A stretch of 64,000 nucleotides of DNA from Elusimicrobiota bacterium (GTDB lineage: Bacteria; Elusimicrobiota; Elusimicrobia; FEN-1173), in contig JADJZR010000002.1 in NCBI GenBank assembly GCA_016715645.1, forward strand, positions 1 to 64,000, given 5' to 3'. This document shows positions 31,506 to 40,675 of this stretch, in pieces; position 1 is the stretch's first letter, and every line of letters starts with the position of its first letter. The notes beneath the pieces were generated by a model. That model did no database searches and was not told where the DNA came from. It saw nothing but the letters and a program-made list of their open reading frames with translations. A program made the position numbers and the translations under genes.

Positions 31506-32270
31506 ATGACTGACTTAGCGGCGATCCAGTTGGATGGGTTAGGAAAAACATACAGCCGGTCCCACCTGGGCCGGGTCAAAAAAACCATGGGCCTCGAAGG
31601 CGTCAGTCTCTCTGTGAAAGAGGGGGAAGTGTTCGGGCTTTTGGGATTAAACGGGTCGGGCAAAACCACCACCATCAAACTTGTGTTAGGGTTGTTGTTC
31701 CCCACCAGCGGGACGGCCAAAGTGTTTGGATCCCCAGCGGGTTCGGCCCAGGCCAAACGGGCGGTGGGATACCTTCCAGAAATTCCCTACTTCTATAAAT
31801 ATTTAAGCGGCAAAGAGGTGTTGCGGTTTTACGGCCGATTGTCGGGCCTGGCCGAGTCACGTCTCAACGGCCAGATCGACGAGGTCTTGGCCCAGGTTCG
31901 GATGACGGCCAATGCCGGTCGGCCGATGCGTGAATATTCGAAAGGAATGCTTCAACGGATCGCTCTGGCTCAATCGATGTTGCACGATCCCCGATTGATG
32001 GTATTGGACGAGCCGGTGACAGGTCTAGACCCCTTGGGGCTACGGGAAATGCGGGAACTGATTCACCAGTTGAACACAAAAGGGAAGACCGTATTTTTTT
32101 CGTCGCACAGCATTTCGGAAGTTGAAAAACTCTGCCACCGGGTGGGAATTTTGGTGAACGGTCGACTGGCGCGGGTGGTGGACCAGTCGGAATGGAAATC
32201 GGAACACGGCCGGTTGGAAGAAATTTTCGTGTCCACGGTGGCGCCGGACCACGTGCGGGCGGCGGCATGA
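31506..32270 (+). CDS. ABC transporter ATP-binding protein
   Basis: 254 residues. Walker A is GLNGSGKT, with Leu in place of the usual Pro; the signature is YSKGMLQR, Walker B is LMVLDEP and the switch histidine is in SSHSISE. It belongs to the CcmA/multidrug-exporter ATPase group. The stop overlaps the ATG (ATGA) of an ABC-2 permease, so the two form one exporter. GGAGAACC precedes the ATG. Substrate unknown. A heme gene cluster lies downstream, but nothing ties the transporter to heme. Confidence 0.9.
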   Translation: MTDLAAIQLDGLGKTYSRSHLGRVKKTMGLEGVSLSVKEGEVFGLLGLNGSGKTTTIKLVLGLLFPTSGTAKVFGSPAGSAQAKRAVGYLPEIPYFYKYLSGKEVLRFYGRLSGLAESRLNGQIDEVLAQVRMTANAGRPMREYSKGMLQRIALAQSMLHDPRLMVLDEPVTGLDPLGLREMRELIHQLNTKGKTVFFSSHSISEVEKLCHRVGILVNGRLARVVDQSEWKSEHGRLEEIFVSTVAPDHVRAAA

Positions 32271-33028
32271 GGTCTCTTTTGGCCATCGCGCGGTATACAT
32301 TTTTACAGCAGTTTCGTAACCGGTTGTATTTGGTGGTGGTGTTGTTTGGTCTTTTGATGATGGGGGCCACGTTGCTGTTCGGGGCGTTGGCGGGGGACCA
32401 AGAAGTGCGTGTTATATTGGATTTGGGTCTGGTGACGGCGGAATTGTTCGGATTGGCCACGGCGGTTTTCGGCGCGGTGACTCTTGTTTTAGAAGAGATG
32501 GAAAGCAAAACGATCTACCTCATCTTAACACGCCCTTTGCCCCGTCCGGTCTATGTGGTGGGCCGGTTCGCGGGCCTGTTTATTGCGGTCGCGGTCAGCA
32601 TCATTTTAATGGAAATCCTACATTTTGGATTGCTGTATTTCAAAGGGTGGACCCCGGATCCCGCTGTTTGGATGGCACTGCCGATGATGGGCCTTAAAGT
32701 GATGGTAATGACGGCGTTAACGCTGTTGTGCTCGCTCACGTTCACGTCGGTGCCGACGGCGACTGTTTTTTCAATCTTATTGTGGGTGCTGGGACACTTC
32801 GGAAACGAAATTCGGTTTATGGGCGAAAAAGCCGGCGGGGCGGCGGTGACGTTAGCGGCGGTGTTTTGCGCCATTTTGCCCGACATGACGTTGCTCAATG
32901 CCCGCGACATGCTGGACTATCCCGGGTTCAACGGGAGCGTGTTGGGGCACGGGTTTTTATACGCCGGGCTGTATACGTTGGCCTGCCTAGCGCTCAGTTC
33001 GGCCTTGTTTTCTCGAAAGGAATTTTAA
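32267..33028 (+). CDS. ABC-2 type permease
   Basis: The start is the ATG of the ATGA overlap with the ATPase stop, giving 253 residues beginning MRSLLAIARYTFLQQF. An in-frame ATG at 32192 lies inside the ATPase gene. Six hydrophobic segments are visible, and the motif VLEEMESKTIYLILTRPLPR after the second is typical of ABC-2 permeases. It forms the membrane channel for the ATPase at 31506. The next gene, a TPR-like protein, follows after 3 bp. Confidence 0.87.
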   Translation: MRSLLAIARYTFLQQFRNRLYLVVVLFGLLMMGATLLFGALAGDQEVRVILDLGLVTAELFGLATAVFGAVTLVLEEMESKTIYLILTRPLPRPVYVVGRFAGLFIAVAVSIILMEILHFGLLYFKGWTPDPAVWMALPMMGLKVMVMTALTLLCSLTFTSVPTATVFSILLWVLGHFGNEIRFMGEKAGGAAVTLAAVFCAILPDMTLLNARDMLDYPGFNGSVLGHGFLYAGLYTLACLALSSALFSRKEF

Positions 33029-33031
33029 GGC

Positions 33032-33856
33032 ATGTCCAAACCGTTCCATTTTTGGGGCGGGCTGATGGTGGCGGGCGTGTTGTGGGGGACAGCGGTGTGG
33101 GTCTCCAGCGAGGCCGCGCGACCGGGCATGCCGCCGTATACAAAGTCGGCCATGCCCACCTTTGCTGTTCAAGACGCGGCCATGGTATTAAACGGCGCCC
33201 GCCGGTTCGGGGCGGACCTGGCCTTTATTCAGTTGATGCAGTACTACGGCTCTCCGGAACATTCCGATCCCCAGGTTTCCTACCCGTTACGTAAAAAGAC
33301 CCATCGTTACTCCAGATCCGACCACCACAAAGACAGAGAAGACTCGCAATCCCATAATGAAGAAGGCCACGAAAGTGGCCATTTGCATTTGGGGAGTGAG
33401 GGAACCGCCGACGCCACCGACCAGCCCTCCGCGGGTTTTCCGTTGTTGGGGGATTTCGCGTTGCGCGCGGGCACTTTGGATCCGCGATTTCATTTTGCCT
33501 ACTTGTTTGCGTCGGGTGCGTTGGCTTTTAATCTAAACCGTGGGGACGACGCGGTTCAGGTTTTAGAACACGGCATCCGCGGGGACCCAACCTATTGGCG
33601 ATACCGTATGTACCTGGGCGCCATTTCTTACCGGAAAAACCAGGAAACTGAAAAAGTCGTTGCGACATTGGAAGAAGCGATGAAAGACCCCGACTGTCCC
33701 TCGATGATCAAAAACATTTTGGCCCATATACACATCAAAAAAGGAAACCTCAAACGCGCGGCGGAAATTTATGTCGATCTGCTCGAATCCCGCGATCCCA
33801 GTTACTCGACTCACGCCGAGAACCAACTCGTTAAGTTGGGTGTGATCCGAAAGTAA
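33032..33856 (+). CDS. Membrane-anchored TPR-like protein of unknown function
   Basis: 274 residues. One N-terminal hydrophobic segment (~8-26) suggests a signal anchor. A His/Asp/Ser/Glu-rich linker (~88-135; HRYSRSDHHKDREDSQSHNEE and following) could bind metal. Residues ~150-274 look like tetratricopeptide repeats, with NLNRGDDAVQVLEHGIRGDP and KKGNLKRAAEIYVDLLESRDP. It lies 3 bp after the permease and is probably co-transcribed with it. No enzymatic motif seen. Confidence 0.65.
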   Translation: MSKPFHFWGGLMVAGVLWGTAVWVSSEAARPGMPPYTKSAMPTFAVQDAAMVLNGARRFGADLAFIQLMQYYGSPEHSDPQVSYPLRKKTHRYSRSDHHKDREDSQSHNEEGHESGHLHLGSEGTADATDQPSAGFPLLGDFALRAGTLDPRFHFAYLFASGALAFNLNRGDDAVQVLEHGIRGDPTYWRYRMYLGAISYRKNQETEKVVATLEEAMKDPDCPSMIKNILAHIHIKKGNLKRAAEIYVDLLESRDPSYSTHAENQLVKLGVIRK

Positions 33857-33884
33857 TTTTTCCATCCCCCATCCCCCAACGCCC

Positions 33885-34274
33885 ATGAACAGTGCGATGA
33901 TGTCCCCCGAGACCGTGTTGATTCTGTCGGCGGCGATGTTGACGGCGGGGTTCGCTGTGGAACTGCATCCACTGCTCACCCAATCTCGACCAAAACCCGC
34001 GGCTCTGGCGGCCCGTGGTTTGTTGTGGGTCGGGACGGCGGGTGTGTGGATTTCTGTGTGGATGGGATGGACAACCCGGCGATCGGTTATTTTTGAGAGA
34101 GCCCTTAATGAAACGGACTTTATGGGTTTTTGGATTGCGGGTGTGTTTACGGCGATTTCGGGGTGGAGAGGCCTTTCGGGGCGACGGGCGAACGCGCTGT
34201 TGACCTTGGTCTGGTTCGCCGGTCTGTGCGTGATGGGGATTTATTTCAAGGGGCTTTTCTTTCGGCCCAATTGA
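33885..34274 (+). CDS. Small membrane protein of unknown function
   Basis: About 129 residues with roughly four hydrophobic segments (LILSAAMLTAGFAV, LLWVGTAGVWISVWMGW, FWIAGVFTAI, LLTLVWFAGLCVMGIYF). No family was recognised. Starts at 33885, 33897 and 33900 are all possible. It sits between the TPR-like gene and a single-domain response regulator, all in one direction with short gaps, so it probably belongs to the same transcript. Confidence 0.55.
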   Translation: MNSAMMSPETVLILSAAMLTAGFAVELHPLLTQSRPKPAALAARGLLWVGTAGVWISVWMGWTTRRSVIFERALNETDFMGFWIAGVFTAISGWRGLSGRRANALLTLVWFAGLCVMGIYFKGLFFRPN

Positions 34275-34281
34275 GGACGAC

Positions 34282-34650
34282 ATGAATAAACGCTTGCTGA
34301 TCGTCGAAGACGACGATAACTTAATGGATTTGATGTTGGACTATTGCGAAGAGCTTAACGTGACCGCCATCCCGGCCGTGGACGGCACATCCGCGTTGGC
34401 CAAAGCCTTGGCGGAAAAACCAGACGCGGCCACGGTGGATTACCGTTTGCCGGACATGTCGGGGATGGACGTGATCCATCGGCTTAAAAAGGACCCCGCC
34501 ACCGCCGCGATTCCTTTGTTTCTTTTGTCAGCCGACGCCAAATTGCACGAAACAGAAGCCAAAAAAGCGGGGGCGGCGGGTGTTTTGCTTAAACCGGTCA
34601 GTCCCGACGGTCTGAGGGCGGCTTTGAACGGGTGCTGGGGGAACGAGTGA
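34282..34650 (+). CDS. Single-domain response regulator (CheY-like)
   Basis: 122 residues comprising only a receiver. Acidic pocket EDDD lies near residue 9, with acceptor Asp ~53 in ATVDYRLPDMSG, the conserved Ser/Thr in LLSADA and Lys in LLKPVSP. No output domain, so it acts by protein contact or phosphorelay. GAGGACG precedes the ATG. The stop overlaps the hemE GTG (GTGA), tying it physically to the heme operon. No cognate kinase is adjacent. Confidence 0.85.
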   Translation: MNKRLLIVEDDDNLMDLMLDYCEELNVTAIPAVDGTSALAKALAEKPDAATVDYRLPDMSGMDVIHRLKKDPATAAIPLFLLSADAKLHETEAKKAGAAGVLLKPVSPDGLRAALNGCWGNE

Positions 34651-35666
34651 TCAAAAACAGTTTGTTTTTGAAAGCTTGCCGACGGGAAAAAACCCCCCGC
34701 GCGCCGGTCTGGCTGATGCGCCAAGCGGGACGATACCAACCCAGTTACCGAAAAATTCGGGCCCGGGTATCCATGCTGGAGCTGTGCAAAAGCCCGGACC
34801 TGGTCGCTGAAGTGACGGTTAATGCGGTGGAAGAATTTGGGTTTGACGCGGCCATTCTTTTTTCTGATTTGTTGTTGCCCGTGGAACCGCTGGGACACAC
34901 GTTAACGTTTCTCAAGGGTGAAGGGCCGTCCATCTCGCCGGCTATCCGAAACGCGGCGGACGTGGCGCGCTTGCGGCCCGTGGACGTGGGGGACGCGATG
35001 GGGTATGTGATGAACGCGGTTCGAGCGACCCGGTCGGCTCTGCCGGCCGATATTCCGTTGATCGGGTTTGCCGGGGCACCGTTCACGTTGGCGGCGTATA
35101 TGATAGAAGGGGGCGGGTCAAAAGATTTTGTTCGAGCCAAGACATTCATGCGGTCCGAGCCTGTGGCCTGGCACAACTTATTGAAAAAGATTTCCCGTGT
35201 TGTGGGCGACTTGTTGGTGGAACAAATAAAAGCCGGGGTGGACGCGGTTCAGTTGTTCGACAGTTGGGCGGGACTTCTTTCGCCGACAGATTACGAAACC
35301 TACGTTCTTCAGCACACCCGTTCGGTGTTCGGTCGAATACCAAAAGGGGTCCCTGCCCTGCATTTTGGAACGCAAACAGGGAGCCTGCTGGGACTTATGA
35401 AACGGGCGGGGGGAACCGTGATCGGGTTGGACTGGCGCGTGCCACTGACGGAAACCTGGAACCGACTGGGCCCGGTGGCGGTGATGGGAAACATGGATCC
35501 CACGGTGTTGTTGGGAACACCCTCAACAGTTCGTGCCGAAGCTCGCCGCATTCTAAAAGAAGTTAAGGGCCGCCCGGGTTATATTTTTAATTTAGGCCAC
35601 GGCATATTGCCCGACACCCCCTACGATAACGTCCGCGTTCTCGTCGACACCATCACAAATAAATGA
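34647..35666 (+). CDS. hemE: Uroporphyrinogen decarboxylase
   Basis: The start is GTG 34647, overlapping the upstream TGA and preceded by GGGGGA; it gives MIKNSLFLKACRRE and places the signature VWLMRQAGRYQPSYRK at the usual position. An in-frame GTG at 34632 is an alternative. Other family motifs are ILFSDLLLP with its catalytic aspartate, GFAGAPFTLAAYMIEGGGS, QLFDSWAG and NLGHGILPDTP. It decarboxylates uroporphyrinogen III to coproporphyrinogen III in the cytoplasm. The stop overlaps hemH (ATGA), so hemE-hemH are coupled. Confidence 0.95.
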   Translation: MIKNSLFLKACRREKTPRAPVWLMRQAGRYQPSYRKIRARVSMLELCKSPDLVAEVTVNAVEEFGFDAAILFSDLLLPVEPLGHTLTFLKGEGPSISPAIRNAADVARLRPVDVGDAMGYVMNAVRATRSALPADIPLIGFAGAPFTLAAYMIEGGGSKDFVRAKTFMRSEPVAWHNLLKKISRVVGDLLVEQIKAGVDAVQLFDSWAGLLSPTDYETYVLQHTRSVFGRIPKGVPALHFGTQTGSLLGLMKRAGGTVIGLDWRVPLTETWNRLGPVAVMGNMDPTVLLGTPSTVRAEARRILKEVKGRPGYIFNLGHGILPDTPYDNVRVLVDTITNK

Positions 35667-36568
35667 AAGCCGTGGTCCTGGCGGGTTTTGGCGGACCGGA
35701 ACGAAGAGGGGACGTTCGTCCCTTTTTGGAGGGGGTGTTGCGGGGTCGAGCCGTTCCACCGCATCGTATTGATGAGGTGGTGGGGCAGTATGAACAAATC
35801 GGCGGTCGGTCTCCTTACAACGATTTGGCTCGATCCTTGGCGGCGGTTCTGGGCGAACGGTTTCGGTCTCAAAATGTGCCCGTCACGGTTGGGATGCGAA
35901 ACGGGTCTCCGACCATGGCCGACACCCTGGCCGATCTTAAAAACCGCGGCGTGACCGACGTGGTTGTCGTGGTGTTAGCCGCGTATCGAAGTATTCCAAG
36001 CTGGAACTATTATCTTCAAACGACGGCCCAGGCGATCCATGGGGCGGGAAGGGGCCTGCGGGTTCGATTTGTGGCCCCTTATCACGGGGAAGACCGCTTT
36101 GTTGGGGCCGTGTCCGCGCGAATTCAAGAAACCCTCGACACCATCCCGACGGAACAAAAATCAACGGCCCAATGGATTTTTACGGCCCACAGCATTCCCG
36201 AACTCTGGGATAAGGCCTCGGGCTATTCCCACCAGGTCCGACGACTGTGCGAACGTGTGGTTTCTGGATTTGGACAACCGGACTGGCAACTGGTGTATCA
36301 AAGTCGGAGCGGCCGACCGGAAGACCCCTGGTTGGAACCCGACATTAATGACTGGTTGAAACAATCCGCAGATATGAACGGGCGGGCGGTGATGGTGGTT
36401 CCCGTGGGGTTTATCATGGACCATGTGGAAGTGGTGTTTGATTTGGACATCAAAGTAAAAAAAACCGCGGAATCCGTGGGAGCCATTTACTATCGAGCTA
36501 AAACGGTCGGGGAGCACCCGCTGTTTATCGATCTGTTGCAAGGAAAAATCCAAGAACTTTTTGTTTAA
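35663..36568 (+). CDS. hemH: Ferrochelatase
   Basis: 301 residues. FGGPERRGDVRPFLEGVLRGR lies at the N-terminus, SIPS near the middle, the metal-site histidine in TAHSIPELW, YQSRSGRPEDPWLEPD and the C-terminal GFIMDHVEVVFDLD with the conserved glutamate. It inserts ferrous iron into a porphyrin. It could act on protoporphyrin IX, or on coproporphyrin III as in the Gram-positive route; sequence alone does not decide, and hemQ, hemN and hemF are not in view. It is coupled to hemE by ATGA. A MITE-A half element separates it from hemY. Confidence 0.92.
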   Translation: MKAVVLAGFGGPERRGDVRPFLEGVLRGRAVPPHRIDEVVGQYEQIGGRSPYNDLARSLAAVLGERFRSQNVPVTVGMRNGSPTMADTLADLKNRGVTDVVVVVLAAYRSIPSWNYYLQTTAQAIHGAGRGLRVRFVAPYHGEDRFVGAVSARIQETLDTIPTEQKSTAQWIFTAHSIPELWDKASGYSHQVRRLCERVVSGFGQPDWQLVYQSRSGRPEDPWLEPDINDWLKQSADMNGRAVMVVPVGFIMDHVEVVFDLDIKVKKTAESVGAIYYRAKTVGEHPLFIDLLQGKIQELFV

Positions 36569-36572
36569 GGGG

Positions 36573-36660
36573 TTTCCCTCTCCCCTTGGGAGGCCGGTCG
36601 CAGAGCGCCCGGCACCGGGGGCGGCAGAGCCACTGATTCGAGGGAAGGGTGAGGGATGTG
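36573..36660. mobile_element. MITE-A right half between hemH and hemY
   Basis: CCCTCTCCCCTTGGGAGG is followed by the CAGAG...GGCACC...CAGAGCCACTGA module and AGGGTGAGGGATGTGA at the right. The left half is missing. Its terminal AGGGTGAGGG would serve as ribosome site for the hemY GTG. Confidence 0.75.
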
Positions 36661-38058
36661 AATAACAATAATAAAACACTGGCCATTGTGGGCGGGGGCA
36701 TCACGGGCCTCTCGGCGGCCTACCAGGCGATAACACAGGCCGCAGTGGAGGGAGAGGATTTGCGTGTTCAGGTCTTGGACGCGAGCTCTCGCCCCGGCGG
36801 CGTGATCGAAACGGTCCGGCGGGACGGATTTTTATGGGAAGGGGGCCCGGACAGTTTTATTACCGACAAACCCGCCGCGTTGCAACTGGCACAGGAACTG
36901 GGATTAACGTCGCAGATAATTGGGACAAACAAAGAATTCCAACAAAGTTTTGTGGCACGGAACGGACGCCTGCATCCGACCCCGGAAGGATTTTATCTGT
37001 TGGCGCCGACAAAAATGGGTCCGTTGTTTCGAACTAAAATTTTGTCGTGGCCCGGCAAAATTCGCGCGGCCATGGAACTGCTGGTGCCGCCCCGTAAGAC
37101 CAACAACGACGAAAGCTTGGCTTCCTTTGTGCGGCGACGGTTTGGGCGGGAAGTGCTGGAAAGGCTGGCCCAACCGATGGTGGCGGGCATCTATTCGGCG
37201 GATCCGGAAACGCTCAGTTTGCAAGCCACATTCCCTCGTTTTCTGGAGATGGAATCCCGCGGCGGCGTGATCCGAAATATGCTGGCCACCCGGCGCCGGC
37301 CGGCGGCCGTGCCCCAAGGAACATCGGGGCCGCGGTATGGGTTGTTCGCCACGTTTCAGGGGGGCGTGGGAACACTTGTCGAGGCCATTATGGCCCGCCT
37401 GCCTCCGGACGTTTACCGGCCCCGCTGTCAGGTGACTCGTCTGGAAAAGCGGGGACCGTCCTGGCGGTTAACCATTAACGGGAACGAACACGTTGAGGCA
37501 GACGCCGTGGTTCTGGCGGTCTCGGCACCCCAGGCGGCGCGGTTGGTGGGAGAATTTGACAACGGGTTGGCGTCCTTGCTGGCGCAAACGCCCTATGGGG
37601 ACGTGGCCACGGTAAACGTGGCGGTCCGAACAAACCGGTTAAACCATCCGCTCAACGGGTTTGGGTTCGTGGTGCTCTCTGTTGAAAACAAAACGGTGAC
37701 CGGATGCACTTTTAGTTCGGTAAAATTTTCCGGCCGTGCCCCGGCGGGGTATGCGTTATTGAGGGCCTTTGTGGGCGGCCCCGCGGTCCATGAATCAGAC
37801 GGAAATCTGATAAGCCGGGTGACGGCCGATTTACGGGAATACCTGGGCTTAAAAGGTTCCCCGGAATGGGTGAAAATCAGAAGATACCTGGGCTCCATGC
37901 CGCACTACACACTGGGCCACGTGGCCCGCACCGAGCGCGCGATGGCACGTGCGGCCAACCACCCGGGGTTAAGGCTGGCGGGTAACGGGTATCGGGGGAT
38001 CGGCTTGCCTGATTGCATCCACTCCGGCGCACCGGTGAAATCATTGGGCCCTATTTGA
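36658..38058 (+). CDS. hemY: Protoporphyrinogen/coproporphyrinogen oxidase (HemY type)
   Basis: About 466 residues. The FAD-binding Rossmann motif AIVGGGITGLSAAY is at the start, then DASSRPGGVIETV and WEGGPDSFITDKP. The C-terminal FAD-contact region RLAGNGYRGIGLPDCIHSG follows. This flavoprotein oxidises protoporphyrinogen IX, or coproporphyrinogen III, using oxygen. I prefer GTG 36658 because it begins 10 residues before the Rossmann motif; GTG 36649 is in frame. The apparent ribosome site (GGGTGAGG) is provided by the MITE-A remnant immediately upstream. It completes a hemE-hemH-hemY run. Confidence 0.88.
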   Translation: MNNNNKTLAIVGGGITGLSAAYQAITQAAVEGEDLRVQVLDASSRPGGVIETVRRDGFLWEGGPDSFITDKPAALQLAQELGLTSQIIGTNKEFQQSFVARNGRLHPTPEGFYLLAPTKMGPLFRTKILSWPGKIRAAMELLVPPRKTNNDESLASFVRRRFGREVLERLAQPMVAGIYSADPETLSLQATFPRFLEMESRGGVIRNMLATRRRPAAVPQGTSGPRYGLFATFQGGVGTLVEAIMARLPPDVYRPRCQVTRLEKRGPSWRLTINGNEHVEADAVVLAVSAPQAARLVGEFDNGLASLLAQTPYGDVATVNVAVRTNRLNHPLNGFGFVVLSVENKTVTGCTFSSVKFSGRAPAGYALLRAFVGGPAVHESDGNLISRVTADLREYLGLKGSPEWVKIRRYLGSMPHYTLGHVARTERAMARAANHPGLRLAGNGYRGIGLPDCIHSGAPVKSLGPI

Positions 38059-38083
38059 ATATTGTAAAATCAAAGGCAGTCAC

Positions 38084-39913
38084 ATGACCGGCGAGATCGA
38101 CTCTAAAAAGTTTCTTCAAACGGCCACGCGGGCCCACTGGGACCGTGTGGGTGTGCGTCGGCGAGCGGGTGTTTGCGCGCCGCTGTTTTCTTTGCATTCA
38201 AAGATGAGCGTTGGGATCGGTGAGATCCCGGATTTGGTTCCGTTCGTTGACTGGTGCCAATCGGTTGGCCTTAGCATCATCCAGTTATTACCCTTAAACG
38301 ATCTTGGATACGATTTCGCCCCTTACAGTGCCAAAAGTTCCTTTGCCCTCGACCCTCTCTATTTGTCACTGCGCCAGTTACGCGGCGTCGATACCCATCG
38401 GTTCGAATCCGACATTCAACGGTTGGCCGAACAATTTCCGATAACCGAACGGGTCAATTACGCGGTCAAAGGGGGCAAAGTGGCCCTTCTGTGGAAAATG
38501 TTCGAGCAGCGGGATCGACCCGAAGACCCGCGCTTTTTGTCGTTTCGACGACGGACAGCTTTTTGGCTTCGTGACGACGCGCTGTATAAGATTCTTAAAG
38601 ACCGGTTCCAGGGAGCGTCCTGGGAACAGTGGCCCGACCCGTTTCGAAAACGCCACGCCTCCGCTTTGGACAAATTGGCCGCTGAAGAAAAAGAGTCGAT
38701 TCGGTTCCACGAATGGGTTCAGTGGCAACTGTACGAACAAATGGTGGAGGTTAAAACCCGCGCCAAAAATGCTGGCGTATGCCTGATGGGAGACATGCCC
38801 TTTTTGGTGGCAAGGGATTCCATGGACGTGTGGGCGCATTCAACGTATTTCCGACTGGAGGCGTCGGCGGGCGCCCCGCCGGACTTGTATTTCGCGGGCG
38901 GACAACGGTGGGGGATGCCGCCGTACAACTGGCCGGCCATGGCCCGCAACGACTACGATTATCTGGAACGAAAACTTCGTTACGCCGAGTCGTTTTTTGA
39001 CATGTATCGAATTGATCACGTGATCGGCGTGTTTCGTCTTTACACCATACCTCTGTCGAGCCCCGCCGACCGGGAAGGCCTGGACGGCTCGTTCGAACCC
39101 AAAGACGAACGTCTTTGGGAAAACCACGGTAAAAAACTGTTAGACGTCATGCTCCGCAGCACGCGCATGCTTCCCTGCGGGGAAGATTTGGGGGTGGTAC
39201 CCGCGTGCTCCTACAAAGTGCTGGAAGAACTGGCGATCCCCGGATTGGAAGTTCAACGGTGGTGTCGGGATTGGGGTCGAACGTACGAGTTTATCGCGCC
39301 CGAGAAGTATCGGACCAATTCCGTGGCGGTGTGTTCGACCCACGACATGTCGATCGCGGCGGCCTGGTGGAAGTATGAGGCCGCGACCGTGGACGCTTAC
39401 CTGATCCAGTTGAAATGCCGAGATCGAAAATGGGATTTCGCGGAAATTAAAGAAAAACTGTTTGACCCCACCAAAGAAGCCCACGGCCGACTGCATTGGC
39501 GGGCGGAAATGAAAGATGAACCGACGTTGTTGGCGGCGCTGAACCTTCCGGCGGACAAGGCGGGGGACTTTTTGGATTTGTTTCGGGCCACTCGCCGGGA
39601 ACGAGAGCTGTTCTGGAACTATTTGGGCTTGGAAGGGGAGCCGACGGACGAGCCGACACCGGTTTTCGTCCGACGCATCCTGGAAAAAGCGGGGGAAACC
39701 GCGTCCGTCTTCAGCATTCAGCTGTTGCAGGATTGGCTCTACGCCGGCGGCGCTTTGGAAGGAAAAGACCTCTGGAATGCCCGGGTGAATTTGCCAGGGT
39801 CCGTGGGCGGTCACAACTGGTCGTATGTGTGTCCGTTGGCTGTGGAGGAATTGGCGGGGTGGGCCGGCAACGGGGACCTGTTGGAACTGAACACAAAATC
39901 CGGTCGGGTTTAA
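38084..39913 (+). CDS. malQ: 4-alpha-glucanotransferase (GH77)
   Basis: 609 residues. GH77 features: the N-terminal RAGVCAPLFSLHS...GIGEIPDL, the IQLLPLNDLG...YSAKSSFALDP strand region, the nucleophile aspartate in MYRIDHVIGVFR, the acid/base glutamate in PCGEDLGVVP and the third aspartate in CSTHDMSIAAAWW. The C-terminus has RVNLPGSVGGHNW. It transfers alpha-1,4-glucan segments between maltodextrins in glycogen and maltose metabolism, in the cytoplasm. It is longer than typical ~500-residue bacterial MalQ because of extra sequence around 440-540. It lies 25 bp after hemY; an ABC ATPase follows. Confidence 0.93.
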   Translation: MTGEIDSKKFLQTATRAHWDRVGVRRRAGVCAPLFSLHSKMSVGIGEIPDLVPFVDWCQSVGLSIIQLLPLNDLGYDFAPYSAKSSFALDPLYLSLRQLRGVDTHRFESDIQRLAEQFPITERVNYAVKGGKVALLWKMFEQRDRPEDPRFLSFRRRTAFWLRDDALYKILKDRFQGASWEQWPDPFRKRHASALDKLAAEEKESIRFHEWVQWQLYEQMVEVKTRAKNAGVCLMGDMPFLVARDSMDVWAHSTYFRLEASAGAPPDLYFAGGQRWGMPPYNWPAMARNDYDYLERKLRYAESFFDMYRIDHVIGVFRLYTIPLSSPADREGLDGSFEPKDERLWENHGKKLLDVMLRSTRMLPCGEDLGVVPACSYKVLEELAIPGLEVQRWCRDWGRTYEFIAPEKYRTNSVAVCSTHDMSIAAAWWKYEAATVDAYLIQLKCRDRKWDFAEIKEKLFDPTKEAHGRLHWRAEMKDEPTLLAALNLPADKAGDFLDLFRATRRERELFWNYLGLEGEPTDEPTPVFVRRILEKAGETASVFSIQLLQDWLYAGGALEGKDLWNARVNLPGSVGGHNWSYVCPLAVEELAGWAGNGDLLELNTKSGRV

Positions 39914-39919
39914 TAACCG

Positions 39920-40675
39920 GTGCCGGACGAAATAGTTGTTGTCCAGGGCCTGATGAAGAAATACAAAGCCGTCACGGCTCTGGACGGACTCAGTCTGGTC
40001 GTTCGCCGTGGGGAAATATACGGTTTATTGGGCCCCAACGGAGCGGGGAAAACGACGGCGATACAAATTTTGATGGGCGTCTTGACTCCCTCGGGGGGAG
40101 ACGTGCGGGTGTTTGGTTTATCGCCGTTTAAAGACCGGCATCGATTGGCCGGCCGGGTCAACTTTTCGTCCGCTTATGTCCAACTGCCGTTCAATTTGTC
40201 GGTGGTGCAAAATCTCGACATTTTTGCTCGATTGTATGGGGTGCCTGACCGGGCCGCCAAAATCGGGTCGATGTTGGATTCGTTTCGTCTGGCCGACAAG
40301 GCCAAAGCCCGAACGGGTTCTTTATCCTCGGGTGAGCAAACCCGCCTTAATTTGTGCAAAGCGCTGTTGAACGATCCGGAACTTCTGTTTTTAGACGAAC
40401 CCACCGCCAGCCTGGACCCCGACATCGCCGACCTGGTTCGGACGGCGTTGCAGGGGTTCCAACGTCAATCGGGTTTGACCATCGTTTACACGTCCCACAA
40501 TATGGCCGAGGTGGAAGCCCTGTGCGACCGGGTTCTGTTTTTGCATCGGGGCAAAGCCATCACGGAGGGAACGCCTAAAGAGGTGGCCAACCGATTTGAA
40601 AAAGACAACCTGGAAAAAGTGTTCATTCACCTCGCTCGAACCGGCGATGTGATGGACGCCCAAACAATCCCATGA
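39920..40675 (+). CDS. ABC transporter ATP-binding protein
   Basis: 251 residues beginning at GTG 39920, 6 bp after the malQ stop. Walker A GPNGAGKT, signature LSSGEQTR, Walker B LLFLDEP, then SLDPDIADLV and the switch histidine in TSHNM. It is of the DrrA/NodI-like exporter type. The stop overlaps the following permease ATG (ATGA), giving a two-gene exporter. No ribosome site better than GGTG-like sequence is visible, so translation may be coupled to malQ. Substrate unknown. Confidence 0.9.
   Translation: MPDEIVVVQGLMKKYKAVTALDGLSLVVRRGEIYGLLGPNGAGKTTAIQILMGVLTPSGGDVRVFGLSPFKDRHRLAGRVNFSSAYVQLPFNLSVVQNLDIFARLYGVPDRAAKIGSMLDSFRLADKAKARTGSLSSGEQTRLNLCKALLNDPELLFLDEPTASLDPDIADLVRTALQGFQRQSGLTIVYTSHNMAEVEALCDRVLFLHRGKAITEGTPKEVANRFEKDNLEKVFIHLARTGDVMDAQTIP

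Noticed and set aside
34282..34650. Regulator of heme synthesis
   Set aside because: The CheY-like protein has no DNA-binding domain. Overlap with hemE shows co-transcription, not regulation.
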